Source: Wenzhouxiangella limi
Lineage (GTDB): Bacteria > Pseudomonadota > Gammaproteobacteria > Xanthomonadales > Wenzhouxiangellaceae
NCBI RefSeq assembly: GCF_010499265.1
Contig: NZ_JAAGSC010000044.1
Location: 93,266-157,265, forward strand
DNA length: 64,000 nt
Direction of reading: 5' to 3'
Shown here: piece by piece, positions 18,058 through 25,978 of the stretch
Numbering within the stretch: position 1 is the stretch's first letter
Layout of the letters: each line of letters begins with the position of its first letter
Translations under genes and position numbers: made by a program
The notes under the pieces: model-generated
What the model was told of the DNA's origin: nothing
Seen by the model: the letters and a program-made list of their open reading frames with translations, nothing else
The model's database searches: none

Positions 18058-18519
18058 TTGAAGCTTACCCAGCATGCCGATTACGGCATCCGGATTCTGA
18101 CCTACCTGGGTCTGCATCCGCAGTCCCAGGCCACCGTTGGCGAGATCGCCGCTGCTTTCGACATCTCCCACCACCATCTGACCAAGGTTGTGCAACAGCT
18201 GGTCGCGCAGGGCGTCGTCGAGTCCAGGCGGGGCAAGCAGGGCGGCCTGCGCCTGGCCCGCTCACCGCACGAGATCCGTGTCGGCAGCGTCATTCGGGCC
18301 CTGGAAAACGATTTTCACCTGGTCGAGTGCATGCGCCACGAGCGCGACTGCAAAATTGCCCCGGTCTGTCGTTTCAGCGATATGGTGACTGAAGCCAGCG
18401 AGGCCTTTCTCGCGGTGCTGGACGGCTACACCCTCGACGATATGCTGTTCGGCAGCGCGCGCCGCCGCCAGCTGAATCGTCTGTTGATCCTCGAGCCCCG
18501 CGTGGCCGAACGCCACTGA
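18058..18519 (+). CDS. Rrf2 family transcriptional regulator, NsrR-like (second of a tandem pair)
   Basis: A 153-residue paralogue of the preceding gene, starting at TTG 18058. It has the same winged-helix plan (LTQHADYGIRILTYL; ISHHHLTKVVQQL; RRGKQGGLRLA) and cysteines at the identical positions C91, C98 and C104, in CMRHERDCKIAPVC. Both copies keep the cluster ligands, so both look functional; they differ in the recognition helix (SRNHLMK versus SHHHLTK), which suggests different DNA targets or heterodimers. NO or Fe-S status sensing is inferred from the family. Confidence 0.88.
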   Translation: MKLTQHADYGIRILTYLGLHPQSQATVGEIAAAFDISHHHLTKVVQQLVAQGVVESRRGKQGGLRLARSPHEIRVGSVIRALENDFHLVECMRHERDCKIAPVCRFSDMVTEASEAFLAVLDGYTLDDMLFGSARRRQLNRLLILEPRVAERH

Positions 18520-18554
18520 CTCGTTGCCACGAGAAGGGCGCTGACAATGAAAGA

Positions 18555-18667
18555 GGCGGCCTTCACCAGCCCGACCCCAGCGCCTGCGCCTGCCGCTGCC
18601 GCTGCTCCCTTCCGGGCCTGACGGGGTTCACGGCAGAAACAGCGTGGGAAGACCGGCAAAGACCGCC
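18555..18667 (-). ncRNA. ffs: Bacterial signal recognition particle RNA (4.5S RNA)
   Basis: On the minus strand the conserved SRP RNA core GTCAGGCCCGGAAGGGAGCAGC is present (18596-18617), including the GGAA tetraloop and the asymmetric-loop AGCAGC that binds Ffh. The ends pair (GGCGGTCTT with AAGGCCGCC), giving a 113-nt hairpin. A -10-like GATAAT hexamer (18676-18681) lies about ten bases upstream of the predicted 5' end. The exact ends are inferred from pairing. Confidence 0.92.
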
Positions 18668-18720
18668 AGTCGCTGATTATCCCAGAATTGAGCCACGCTG
18701 TGGCCGAATTGTCGCGCCGG

Positions 18721-18981
18721 TCACCCGATCCGCTCCAGGCGCTGCAGGCGGTGCTCATCGTCGGTAATCAACCGAAAGCGGCCCTGAATGCCTGCGTGGT
18801 TGACGTGGGCGCGCAGGGCATTGGCGGGAAAGCGAATGGTTCGGCCTTCGCTGTCGGTCACGACGACGGCAACGGCCTGGCCCTGATAATAGCGGAGGTA
18901 CTCATCGGTGCTGATGCTCAGGGAGAAACGGTATTCTTTCACCGCAGTGCTCCGGTCCGTTCGCGACATGGCCTGGTTCAT
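18721..18981 (-). CDS. DUF2835 family protein
   Basis: An 86-residue protein carrying the DUF2835 pattern: KEYRFSLSISTDEYLRYYQG, then RTIRFPANALRAHVNHAGIQ and GRFRLITDDEHRLQRLERI. Its function is unknown. The annotated ATG is 18981; an in-frame ATG at 18969 is equally possible, since family members usually begin close to the KEYRF segment. It is divergent from dnaX. Confidence 0.85.
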   Translation of the reverse strand: MNQAMSRTDRSTAVKEYRFSLSISTDEYLRYYQGQAVAVVVTDSEGRTIRFPANALRAHVNHAGIQGRFRLITDDEHRLQRLERIG

Positions 18982-19088
18982 AGCTTAGGCCACATCGGCC
19001 GTCCAGGAGAAGGCCTGGTGTACACTCAACCACCCTGCAGCCGTCTGCGCAAAGTCTGGCGGCGTAACGGAATTTCTGGAGAAAAAGA

Positions 19089-20765
19089 TTGAGCTATCAG
19101 GTTCTTGCGAGAAAGTGGCGGCCTCGCGATTTTGCCGGGCTGGTCGGCCAGTCGCATGTGGTCCAGGTTCTGGGTAATGGCCTGGCCAGTGGCCGCATCC
19201 ATCACGCTTTTTTGTTTACCGGCACGCGGGGGGTGGGCAAGACCACCATCGCGCGCATTCTGGCCAAGTCGCTGAACTGCGTGGAGGGCGTGACCGCCGA
19301 GCCGTGCGGGGTTTGCGAAAACTGCGTGGCGATCGATGAAGGGCGCTTTGTCGACCTGCTCGAAATCGATGCCGCGTCCCGCACCAAGGTGGACGATACC
19401 CGTGAGATCCTCGATAACGTGCAGTACGCGCCGGCCCGCGGCCGGTTCAAGGTGTATCTGATCGACGAAGTCCACATGCTCTCCACCCACAGCTTCAACG
19501 CCCTGCTCAAGACGCTGGAAGAACCGCCGGAGCACGTCAAGTTCGTTTTGGCGACCACCGATCCGCAAAAAATACCGGTGACCATCCTGTCGCGCTGCCT
19601 GCAGTTCAACCTGCGCCGCCTGCAGACCGATGAAATCGCCGGACAGATGCGCCAGATTCTTGCTGCCGAGGAGGTGGAGGCCGAAGGCGAGGCGGTGAGC
19701 CTGCTGGCGCGCGCCGCTGACGGCAGCATGCGTGATGGGCTGAGCCTGCTTGACCAGGCCCTGGCCGCGGGCGAAGGACTGAGCGAGAAGGCCGTGCGCG
19801 ACATGCTCGGCAGCGTCGAGCAGCGCCATATTCACCAGCTCCTCCAGGCCCTGGCCGAGCGCCAGCCCGGCGCCGCGATCGCCGCGATCGGCGAGGTCTT
19901 CGGCCAGGCCCGCAGCCTGTCGCGGCTGCTTCAGGATCTGGCCGAAGCGCTGCACCGCATCGCGCTGATCCAGCAGTTGCCCGATTACCGCGACGATTCG
20001 CGCGCCGACTGGGAGGAGCTCACGGCGATGGCGGCGCGCCTGGATTCCGAGGACGTGCAGTTGTATTACCAGATCGCGGTGACCGGACGGCGCGATCTGC
20101 ATCTGGCACCGACGGAACGTTCGGGCTGCGAAATGACGCTGCTGCGGATGTTTGCTTTCGCCCCGATGGACAATCCGGACGGGAGCGCTTCCGGGCGCTC
20201 ATCGGCGCCTGGCCGCCCAATCGGCGAGGATGCCCGCGGCCTCGCCTCGGCCGCATCCGGCGCCGTGGACGCGGCGCCAAAGCCGGTGCCATCGCCTGAG
20301 GACTCGCCCGGCGCGGTGGCGGAAGGTGGCTCGGCGACGCCAAGCAGCGCTTCCGATGCGCCGGTGCTGACGGCGGAGAACTGGCCGGCATTGCTGGCGC
20401 GGCTCGGGCTCAACGGCTCGGTGCGCACGGTGGCCGCCTTGCTTGCGTTCAGCGAGACGGGCGATGGATACATCACTTTCACCGCCGGTCGAGATGATCT
20501 GTTCATGATGACCGAGCGCTTCAAGGCGGCCTTGACGAGCGCCTTGAGCGCCCACCTGGGTTACGAGGTCCGGGTCAGCATCCGGGCCGTGGACGAGGTC
20601 GATCTCGACACCCCGGCCCGGCGGGAACAGTCGCGTCGCGATGCCAGCCAGGCGGAGGCCGAGGACGCCATCGACAAGGACCCGCTGGTGCAGCGCCTGC
20701 GCAGCCGTTTCGACGCCGAAGTGCTGCGCGATTCCATTCGACCGCTTGATACAAGAAGTCACTAA
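19089..20765 (+). CDS. dnaX: DNA polymerase III subunits gamma and tau
   Basis: A 558-residue clamp-loader ATPase. It starts at TTG with GGAG seven bases upstream. Walker A (GTRGVGKTT), a zinc-binding cysteine set ([16 protein letters not shown]), Walker B (LIDEVHML) and the sensor 1 region ([10 protein letters not shown]) define the AAA+ part (residues 1-230). The clamp-loader collar follows to about 365, then an Ala/Pro/Ser-rich linker and a tau C-terminal part (about 425-558). It loads the beta clamp and, as tau, links polymerase to helicase. No slippery A-AAA-AAG site was seen in the linker, so a separate gamma form is not predicted. It heads dnaX-ybaB-recR. Confidence 0.96.
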   Translation: MSYQVLARKWRPRDFAGLVGQSHVVQVLGNGLASGRIHHAFLFTGTRGVGKTTIARILAKSLNCVEGVTAEPCGVCENCVAIDEGRFVDLLEIDAASRTKVDDTREILDNVQYAPARGRFKVYLIDEVHMLSTHSFNALLKTLEEPPEHVKFVLATTDPQKIPVTILSRCLQFNLRRLQTDEIAGQMRQILAAEEVEAEGEAVSLLARAADGSMRDGLSLLDQALAAGEGLSEKAVRDMLGSVEQRHIHQLLQALAERQPGAAIAAIGEVFGQARSLSRLLQDLAEALHRIALIQQLPDYRDDSRADWEELTAMAARLDSEDVQLYYQIAVTGRRDLHLAPTERSGCEMTLLRMFAFAPMDNPDGSASGRSSAPGRPIGEDARGLASAASGAVDAAPKPVPSPEDSPGAVAEGGSATPSSASDAPVLTAENWPALLARLGLNGSVRTVAALLAFSETGDGYITFTAGRDDLFMMTERFKAALTSALSAHLGYEVRVSIRAVDEVDLDTPARREQSRRDASQAEAEDAIDKDPLVQRLRSRFDAEVLRDSIRPLDTRSH

Positions 20766-20773
20766 AGGAAAAG

Positions 20774-21094
20774 ATGATGAAAGGCAATATCGGCCAGCTG
20801 ATGCAGCAGGCGCAGAAAATGCAGGAAAACCTCAAGCAGGCCCAGCAGGAGCTGGCCGACCTGGAGGTCACCGGCCAGGCCGGGGGCGGCCTGGTGGAAG
20901 TCACCATGAGCGGGCGCCACGAAGTTCGCCGCGTGCGCATTGACGAGAGCGTGGCCGACGACCGGGAAATGATCGAAGACCTGGTCGCCGCCGCGGTCAA
21001 TGACGCCGTCAATCGGGTCCAGGAAGCCAGCCAGGAGAAGATGTCGGGGTTGACCGGCGGACTGCCGCTGCCGCCTGGATTCACGCTGCCCTAA
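20774..21094 (+). CDS. ybaB: YbaB/EbfC family nucleoid-associated protein
   Basis: A 106-residue DNA-binding protein with the family pattern: an N-terminal coiled helix rich in Gln/Glu/Lys ([19 protein letters not shown]) and the core [20 protein letters not shown]. It ends in a Gly/Pro/Leu-rich tail. AAAGGAAAAG lies just before the start. It is a dimeric nucleoid protein with a possible role near recombination. It lies nine bases after dnaX and 17 before recR, the classic dnaX-ybaB-recR operon. Confidence 0.95.
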   Translation: MMKGNIGQLMQQAQKMQENLKQAQQELADLEVTGQAGGGLVEVTMSGRHEVRRVRIDESVADDREMIEDLVAAAVNDAVNRVQEASQEKMSGLTGGLPLPPGFTLP

Positions 21095-21111
21095 GCCAGG
21101 CCTCGCTCTGC

Positions 21112-21708
21112 ATGGCGGCTGATCCGTTCGACGCGCTGCTCGACGCGCTGCGTTGCCTGCCCGGGGTGGGCGCGCGCTCGGCCCAGCGCATGGCGCTGCA
21201 CCTGCTCGAGCGCGATCGCGACGGCGGTCGGCGCCTGGCGAACGCACTGGCGGTCGCCATGCGCGATATCCGTCGCTGTGACCGGTGCCGCAACTTCACC
21301 GCCGCCAAGGTCTGCCGGATCTGTGCCGACGAGCGTCGCAGTTCGCAGATCCTGTGCATCGTCGAAAGCCCCGCCGATGTGCTGGCGATCGAAGCGGCGA
21401 CCGGCTATCAGGGGCGTTACTTCGTGCTGCTGGGGCGACTGTCGCCGCTGGACGGTATCGGTCCCGGCGACCTGGGGCTGGATCAGCTGGAGCGCCAGCT
21501 GGCCGCAGGTGCCACCGAGGAGATCGTGATTGCCACCAACACGACGGTGGAGGGCGAAGCGACTGCGCACTACCTGAGAGAAATGGCTGCACGTCACCGC
21601 GTGCGCGTCTCGCGTCTGGCCCAGGGCGTGCCGCTGGGCGGCGAGCTGGAGCACACGGATCAGTCCACCCTGGCGCACGCGTTCAGTTCGCGCCAGCCGA
21701 TGGCCTGA
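21112..21708 (+). CDS. recR: Recombination mediator protein RecR
   Basis: A 198-residue RecR with an N-terminal helix-hairpin-helix ([20 protein letters not shown]), a zinc finger with cysteines in [18 protein letters not shown], and a TOPRIM domain ([35 protein letters not shown]). RecR works with RecO and RecF to load RecA onto SSB-coated DNA. Length and motifs are typical. Confidence 0.97.
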   Translation: MAADPFDALLDALRCLPGVGARSAQRMALHLLERDRDGGRRLANALAVAMRDIRRCDRCRNFTAAKVCRICADERRSSQILCIVESPADVLAIEAATGYQGRYFVLLGRLSPLDGIGPGDLGLDQLERQLAAGATEEIVIATNTTVEGEATAHYLREMAARHRVRVSRLAQGVPLGGELEHTDQSTLAHAFSSRQPMA

Positions 21709-21728
21709 TCGATGTCCGCGGGCGCTGC

Positions 21729-22511
21729 TCAGCGCCCGGTGAATTCCGGCTGGCGCTTCTCGAGGAAAGCGCTGGTGCCCTCCTGCATGTCTTCGGTCGC
21801 GCAGCACAGGGCAAAGCGGGCCGTCTCCAGCGCAAGGCCGGCCTCAAGATTGATTTCTGCCCCTTGGAGCGTGGCCTGGAGGATCCCGCGCACGGATTCG
21901 GGCGCCGCCCTGGCCAGCGGGGCGGCCATGGACTGGACGGCTTCGTTCAGTTCCTCGGCCTCCACCACCTGGTTGACCAGTCCCAGAGCGAACGCGCGTT
22001 CGGCGCTGATCGGCTCACCGCCCAGGGCCATTTCCAGCGCCAGCGTGGAGCCGACCAGGCGCACCAGGCGCTGGGTGCCGCCGAAGCCCGGCATGATGCC
22101 GAGCTTGATTTCCGGCAATCCGAATCGAGCGTTGCGGCTGGCGATGCGAAGGTGGCAGGCCAGCGCCAGCTCCATGCCGCCGCCCAGCGCGTAGCCGTTG
22201 ATCGCGGCGATGACCGGCTTGTTCAGGCTCTGGATCATGCTCATCAGGTCCTGGCCAAACTGTGAAAAGCGGCGCGCCTCGAGCGGCGTTTGTTCACGGA
22301 TTTCGCCAATATCGGCCCCGGCCACGAAAGCCTTGTCGCCGGCGCCGGTCAGAACAATGACCCGAACCTTGTCGTCGCCGCTGGCGTCGATGATCGCCCC
22401 GTAAAGCTCCTGCAGGGTCTGGCGGTTGAGGGCGTTGAGCTTGGCCGGGCGTTTGATGGTGATGGTGTGCACGCCGCCGCGGGTGACGACGGACAGGTTT
22501 TCAAAAGACAT
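21729..22511 (-). CDS. Enoyl-CoA hydratase/isomerase family protein (hydratase type)
   Basis: A 260-residue crotonase-fold enzyme. ATG 22511 starts directly at the family N-terminus; the frame is open to 22649, but that part is a Cys/Trp-rich shadow. The oxyanion segments [10 protein letters not shown] and [14 protein letters not shown] are present, and both catalytic glutamates are kept (E114 in GGGME, E134 in LPEIKLG). It should hydrate 2-enoyl-CoA to 3-hydroxyacyl-CoA in fatty-acid beta-oxidation. It lies directly downstream of the psp genes on the same strand, only 19 bp after the small membrane-protein gene. Confidence 0.92.
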   Translation of the reverse strand: MSFENLSVVTRGGVHTITIKRPAKLNALNRQTLQELYGAIIDASGDDKVRVIVLTGAGDKAFVAGADIGEIREQTPLEARRFSQFGQDLMSMIQSLNKPVIAAINGYALGGGMELALACHLRIASRNARFGLPEIKLGIMPGFGGTQRLVRLVGSTLALEMALGGEPISAERAFALGLVNQVVEAEELNEAVQSMAAPLARAAPESVRGILQATLQGAEINLEAGLALETARFALCCATEDMQEGTSAFLEKRQPEFTGR

Positions 22512-22530
22512 GGCGGGTCTCGATGGCGAA

Positions 22531-22776
22531 TCAGCCGCCGAATTGTAAACCACGCGCGAGCAGCATGATGCCGGCCAGCAGCAGGGCGATGGCGCCGGCC
22601 AGCGTCGCCAGAGCGCAGCAGGCCGGCCAGAGCGCCCGGCCGATATCAATCAGCTGATCGATCTGCGCGGCGAGCTCGCCACCGCTTGTTGCCAGGTCGT
22701 GCAGGCCTGCCGCGATCCCGGCCAGGGCGGCCGGGATCAGCAGCAGGGCGGTGAACACAATGAGCAGCAGGTGCAT
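22531..22776 (-). CDS. Small two-helix membrane protein in the psp operon
   Basis: An 81-residue hydrophobic protein with two predicted transmembrane helices (about 3-25 and 50-75) joined by a mixed loop. It does not resemble PspD or PspG by eye. It starts 19 bp after the pspC stop and ends 19 bp before the enoyl-CoA hydratase gene, so it is probably part of the sigma-54-driven psp transcript. Function unknown; a membrane-stress accessory role is inference from position. Confidence 0.6.
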   Translation of the reverse strand: MHLLLIVFTALLLIPAALAGIAAGLHDLATSGGELAAQIDQLIDIGRALWPACCALATLAGAIALLLAGIMLLARGLQFGG

Positions 22777-22795
22777 GTCCGCAGGCCGCGCCGGC

Positions 22796-23182
22796 TCAGT
22801 CGCGCAGCTCGCGGTCGATGCGATACTCGCTCGAGGTGATCCAGGCCTCCATGCGCTGCAGGCGTCCGTCCAGGTCGCGAAAGCGGCGGTTGAGATGGCT
22901 GACCGAGTCGCGCGGCGAGCGCCGGACCTCCTGCCAGAACTCGGCTTCTTCCTCGTCGCGATAGAGATCCCGCGGCCGTTTCGGCAGCAATAGCCAAAGG
23001 ACCAGGTAGCCGACCACCATCACGAAGGTAAACGGCAGCGCCAGCAGGACGACCACCAGGCGCAGGCCGACGCGGTTGACGCCGGTCCAGTCGGCCAGGC
23101 CGGCGCATACGCCGGCGATAATGGCGCGATCCTTGTCGCGGTAAAGGCGGTTGCGGCTGGCGTTTTCTCTGATCTTGTTCAT
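22796..23182 (-). CDS. pspC: Phage shock protein C
   Basis: A 128-residue PspC-domain protein. ATG 23182 overlaps the pspB stop (ATGA), indicating coupling; an upstream in-frame extension to 23350 overlaps pspB and is spurious. The PspC domain shows RLYRDKDRAIIAGVCAGLAD, then a transmembrane stretch (LRLVVVLLALPFTFVMVVGY) and a soluble tail with a predicted amphipathic coiled segment. PspC senses membrane stress with PspB and releases PspA from its activator. Confidence 0.92.
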   Translation of the reverse strand: MNKIRENASRNRLYRDKDRAIIAGVCAGLADWTGVNRVGLRLVVVLLALPFTFVMVVGYLVLWLLLPKRPRDLYRDEEEAEFWQEVRRSPRDSVSHLNRRFRDLDGRLQRMEAWITSSEYRIDRELRD

Positions 23183-23409
23183 GCGCGGTTCCTCCAGTCC
23201 GGGCTGTCGGCATCGAGAATGCGTTCCAGCGTGCGAATGCGGTCTTCCATGCGACGGGCGCTGTCGTTGAGATCTTCGAGCAGGGCCTCGTCCTTGCTGT
23301 TGAGCCGCCGATTGGCTGAATTCCGGGTCGTGTAGTGCATGACCAGCCACACCGGCAGGACGATGACCAGGAAAATGACCAGCAGCGGAAAGATGAAGTC
23401 GGGAAACAT
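23179..23409 (-). CDS. pspB: Phage shock protein B
   Basis: A 76-residue protein with one N-terminal transmembrane helix (PDFIFPLLVIFLVIVLPVWL) and a C-terminal leucine-heptad coiled coil (LEDLNDSARRMEDRIRTLER), exactly the PspB plan. It partners PspC in the inner membrane. It starts six bases after the pspA stop and overlaps pspC. Confidence 0.92.
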   Translation of the reverse strand: MFPDFIFPLLVIFLVIVLPVWLVMHYTTRNSANRRLNSKDEALLEDLNDSARRMEDRIRTLERILDADSPDWRNRA

Positions 23410-23415
23410 GGCCGC

Positions 23416-24081
23416 TTATCCCTGCTGCTTCTTCGATTTCATTTCGGCCAGCTCGGCCTCGATGCGCTCATCGGTCTCGAGCTGGCGGAACTCCGACTCC
23501 AGGCTCTGGCCCTTGCGGCCCATGTCCAGGGACTCGGCCTCGGACTCGATCTGCTCGATGCGCTGCTCGGCTGAATCGAAGCGGTGCAGCATCTCGTCGA
23601 TCTTGTCGTTGTGCAGGTGCTTGCGGGTCTTGAGCTGGTGGCTGGCCGAGCGATGGCGCATGACCAGCGCGCGCTGGCGATTGCGGGCGTCGGTAAGCTT
23701 GGCCTGCAGCTTGCCGATGTCGGCGTCGTACTTGGCCAGCTGGTCCTCGTACTGGGTCAGCTCTTCGGTCAGGTAGCCGATGCGGTCGCTGATCGCGGTC
23801 TTTTCGACCAGCGCGGCCCGGGCCAGGTCCTCGCGGTTCTTGTCGAGCGCGATCTCGGCCTTGCGGGCCCAGTCGATCTGCTGTTCCTCCAGCCGCTTGA
23901 GCAGCCGCGCGCGCTCTTTTTTCTCGGCGATGCACTTGGCGGTGGCCGAACGGACCTCGACCAGGGTGTCTTCCATTTCCTGGATCATCAGTCGGATCAT
24001 CTTCTCCGGATCCTCGGCTTTTTCCAGGGCAGCGTTGAGGTTGGCGTTGATGATGTCGCCCATGCGAGAGAAAATTCCCAT
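23416..24081 (-). CDS. pspA: Phage shock protein A (PspA/IM30 family)
   Basis: A 221-residue, almost entirely helical coiled-coil protein with the N-terminal amphipathic anchor (MGIFSRMGDIINANLNAALE) and the conserved KMIRLMIQEMEDTLVEVRS segment. PspA assembles on damaged inner membranes and preserves the proton motive force; in enterobacteria it also restrains PspF. AAGGAG lies eight bases before the ATG and a sigma-54 promoter lies about 40 bases upstream. It is the first gene of pspABC. Confidence 0.95.
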   Translation of the reverse strand: MGIFSRMGDIINANLNAALEKAEDPEKMIRLMIQEMEDTLVEVRSATAKCIAEKKERARLLKRLEEQQIDWARKAEIALDKNREDLARAALVEKTAISDRIGYLTEELTQYEDQLAKYDADIGKLQAKLTDARNRQRALVMRHRSASHQLKTRKHLHNDKIDEMLHRFDSAEQRIEQIESEAESLDMGRKGQSLESEFRQLETDERIEAELAEMKSKKQQG

Positions 24082-24422
24082 CGGTGTTGCTCCTTGGCTA
24101 TGGTTCGGTCTGCCAGCTTAAATGCAACAGGCATGCCAAAAATAATAAATCATGAAAACAATGGCTTAATGCAAAACCACCTGAACCGATAGGATAAATT
24201 AACCGCAATATTGGTAAATTTAACCTTGCGCAGACCGGGAACCGGCGTGGCCTGGCGCGGGTCACATTGATGTATGCCCCGACGCGATCCGGACTGATCA
24301 GACAATTCGATCGCGAGCGTTGCCGCCGGCGCCGAGACAGCATGATCCTGTTGCCCCGTCTGGTTTAAAATGCCGGGTCGGCTTTCCATCGGCCACTTTC
24401 ATTGCACTCATCTGGAGTCAAC
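24082..24422. other. Divergent intergenic region between pspA and the FKBP gene
   Basis: 341 bp without a gene. On the minus side it holds the pspA ribosome-binding site and the sigma-54 promoter. The centre (about 24140-24235) is clearly more AT-rich than the surroundings, fitting an IHF-bent or enhancer region for a sigma-54 activator. On the plus side a TAAAAT hexamer (24366-24371) could serve as the FKBP -10 element. No open frame with coding features was seen. Confidence 0.6.
24123..24138 (-). promoter_or_regulatory. Sigma-54 promoter of the psp operon
   Basis: TGGCATGCCTGTTGCA on the minus strand matches the sigma-54 consensus TGGCAYG-N4-TTGCW at every defined position, with GG and GC separated by ten bases. 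The predicted start near 24112 leaves a leader of about 30 bases to pspA. Enterobacterial pspA is likewise sigma-54-dependent and activated by PspF; no pspF gene is seen within the window. Confidence 0.85.
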
Positions 24423-25145
24423 ATGCAAAAGATACTTTTGACCTTCGCCACGGCTTCGCTTCTGGCCGCGTCTGCGACGGCCCAGGACCTCGAGTCCGAG
24501 CCCGGAAAACTGGGTTATTCCATCGGCTACGAGTTCGGCGCAGAACTGCGCAGCTACGATATCGAGCTGGAGCTGGAGTCGGTTTTTCAGGCCGTGCGCG
24601 ATGCGTATGCCGAGACCGAGCCGCGCGTGGACATCAACGAAATGCGCCAGCTGATGACCGAACTGCAGGAGCAGATTCGCCAGGAGCGCATGGAAGCCTT
24701 CGAGCAGCTGGCCGAGGATAACCAGGAGCGGGCCACCGAGTTCCTGGCCGAAAACCGCAGCAAGAACGGCATTGTTGCCCTGCCCAGCGGGGTGCAGTAC
24801 CGGGTGATCGAAGAAGGCGAGGGTGATCGACCGGGCCTGGAAGACGTGGTCACCGTCCACTACCGCGGCTCCAAGATCGACGGCCGCGAGTTCGACAGTT
24901 CCTTCCGGCGCGGCGTGCCCGCCGTGTTCCAGGTCAACTCGGTCATCGAGGGCTGGCAGGAAGTGCTGCCGCTGATGCGCGAAGGCGCGATGTGGCAGGT
25001 CTTTCTGCCGCCCGAGCTCGCCTTTGGTGTGCGCGGCGATCCGCCCATCATCGGGCCCAACGAAGCCCTGCAGTTCGACGTGCGCCTGGTGCAGATCGGT
25101 GAGCCCGAAGGCTTCGAGGAAGGCGCGCCGGTTCCCGGCCAGTAA
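24423..25145 (+). CDS. Periplasmic FKBP-type peptidyl-prolyl isomerase
   Basis: A 240-residue FkpA/Mip-type isomerase. ATG 24423 has CTGGAG five bases upstream and starts a signal peptide (MQKILLTFATASLLAASATA, cleaved before Q/DLES). An N-terminal helical dimerisation domain (about 30-125, Glu/Gln-rich) precedes the FKBP domain with VTVHYRGSKIDGREFDSS, VIEGWQEVLPLMREGAMW and PPELAFGVRG. It catalyses cis-trans proline isomerisation during folding of exported proteins. Confidence 0.93.
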   Translation: MQKILLTFATASLLAASATAQDLESEPGKLGYSIGYEFGAELRSYDIELELESVFQAVRDAYAETEPRVDINEMRQLMTELQEQIRQERMEAFEQLAEDNQERATEFLAENRSKNGIVALPSGVQYRVIEEGEGDRPGLEDVVTVHYRGSKIDGREFDSSFRRGVPAVFQVNSVIEGWQEVLPLMREGAMWQVFLPPELAFGVRGDPPIIGPNEALQFDVRLVQIGEPEGFEEGAPVPGQ

Positions 25146-25151
25146 GCTGGC

Positions 25152-25352
25152 ATGGGCGAGCCTGTCGCGCCGATTCCGGATATCGAGTCGCCGTGCATCG
25201 GAACCTGCACCCTCGGCCCCGAGGGTTTGTGTATCGGCTGTTTTCGATCGGGCGATGAGATCACGGCCTGGCTGAGCTACAACTCCGACCAGCGCCGCGC
25301 CATCATGCAGGCCTTGCCGCAGCGCGCCGGGCTGCTGTTCGACGATGACTGA
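25152..25352 (+). CDS. DUF1289 domain-containing protein
   Basis: A 66-residue protein with the DUF1289 cysteine pattern SPCIGTCTLGPEGLCIGCFR followed by WLSYNSDQRRAIM, a small Fe-S- or zinc-type motif of unknown role. It begins six bases after the FKBP gene and overlaps the next gene by eight bases, so the three form an operon. Confidence 0.9.
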   Translation: MGEPVAPIPDIESPCIGTCTLGPEGLCIGCFRSGDEITAWLSYNSDQRRAIMQALPQRAGLLFDDD

Positions 25353-25953
25353 CCTGGACGACAGGCTCGAGCGCCTGTCGTCCCGCCTGTTTCCTGCCGA
25401 TACGCCGGTCGCCGAACTGGCAGTAGACGGGTACCGGCCCGACGGCGCATCGGTCTGGCAACCGCGGCCTGCCGCTGTGCTCGTGCCCTTGATGCGGGCG
25501 CCGGAACCGAGTCTGTTGCTGACCGTTCGCAGCGGCGGCACGCTGACCCATGCCGGCCAGGTGGCGTTCCCGGGGGGTGGACGCTACGGTGATGAGACTT
25601 TTCCCATTGACACCGCGCTGCGCGAGGCCGAAGAGGAAACCGGCATCACGGCCGAAAGCGTTCGGATTCTTGGTCTGATGCGGCAGTTCGATACCATCAG
25701 CGCCTACCGGGTCGTGCCGGTGGTCGGCTTGCTGGACGAAGTCCCTTCTTTCAACCCCTGTCCGCGCGAAGTGCGTGCCGTGTTCACCGTGCCGCTGGCG
25801 CGCGTCCTGGACCCGGCCTCCTACTGCCGCCACCGGGTCATGCATCGCCAGCGCGATTACGAAGTCTGGTCCATGCGCAGCGAGCGCTGGACGGTCTGGG
25901 GCGCCACCGCGGCGATGCTGGCGCACCTGGCCGAGCTTTCAGCCGCGGCTTGA
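25345..25953 (+). CDS. NUDIX CoA pyrophosphatase (NudL-like)
   Basis: A 202-residue Nudix hydrolase with the CoA-pyrophosphatase signature LLTVRSGGTLTHAGQVAFPG immediately before the Nudix box, whose core REAEEETGI is intact. The first glutamate of the box is shifted (GRYGDETFPIDTALREAEEE), as in other CoA-type members. It hydrolyses CoA and acyl-CoA to phosphopantetheine and 3',5'-ADP. It overlaps the DUF1289 gene and probably shares its promoter. Confidence 0.9.
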   Translation: MTDLDDRLERLSSRLFPADTPVAELAVDGYRPDGASVWQPRPAAVLVPLMRAPEPSLLLTVRSGGTLTHAGQVAFPGGGRYGDETFPIDTALREAEEETGITAESVRILGLMRQFDTISAYRVVPVVGLLDEVPSFNPCPREVRAVFTVPLARVLDPASYCRHRVMHRQRDYEVWSMRSERWTVWGATAAMLAHLAELSAAA

Positions 25954-25978
25954 TCGGACCCGATGCCGACGCCGGCGG

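Noticed and set aside
19561-19580. Run of A residues in dnaX as a possible frameshift site for gamma
   Set aside because: It lies in the ATPase domain well before the linker, has the wrong phase for A-AAA-AAG, and no stop or stem-loop is arranged for a gamma product.
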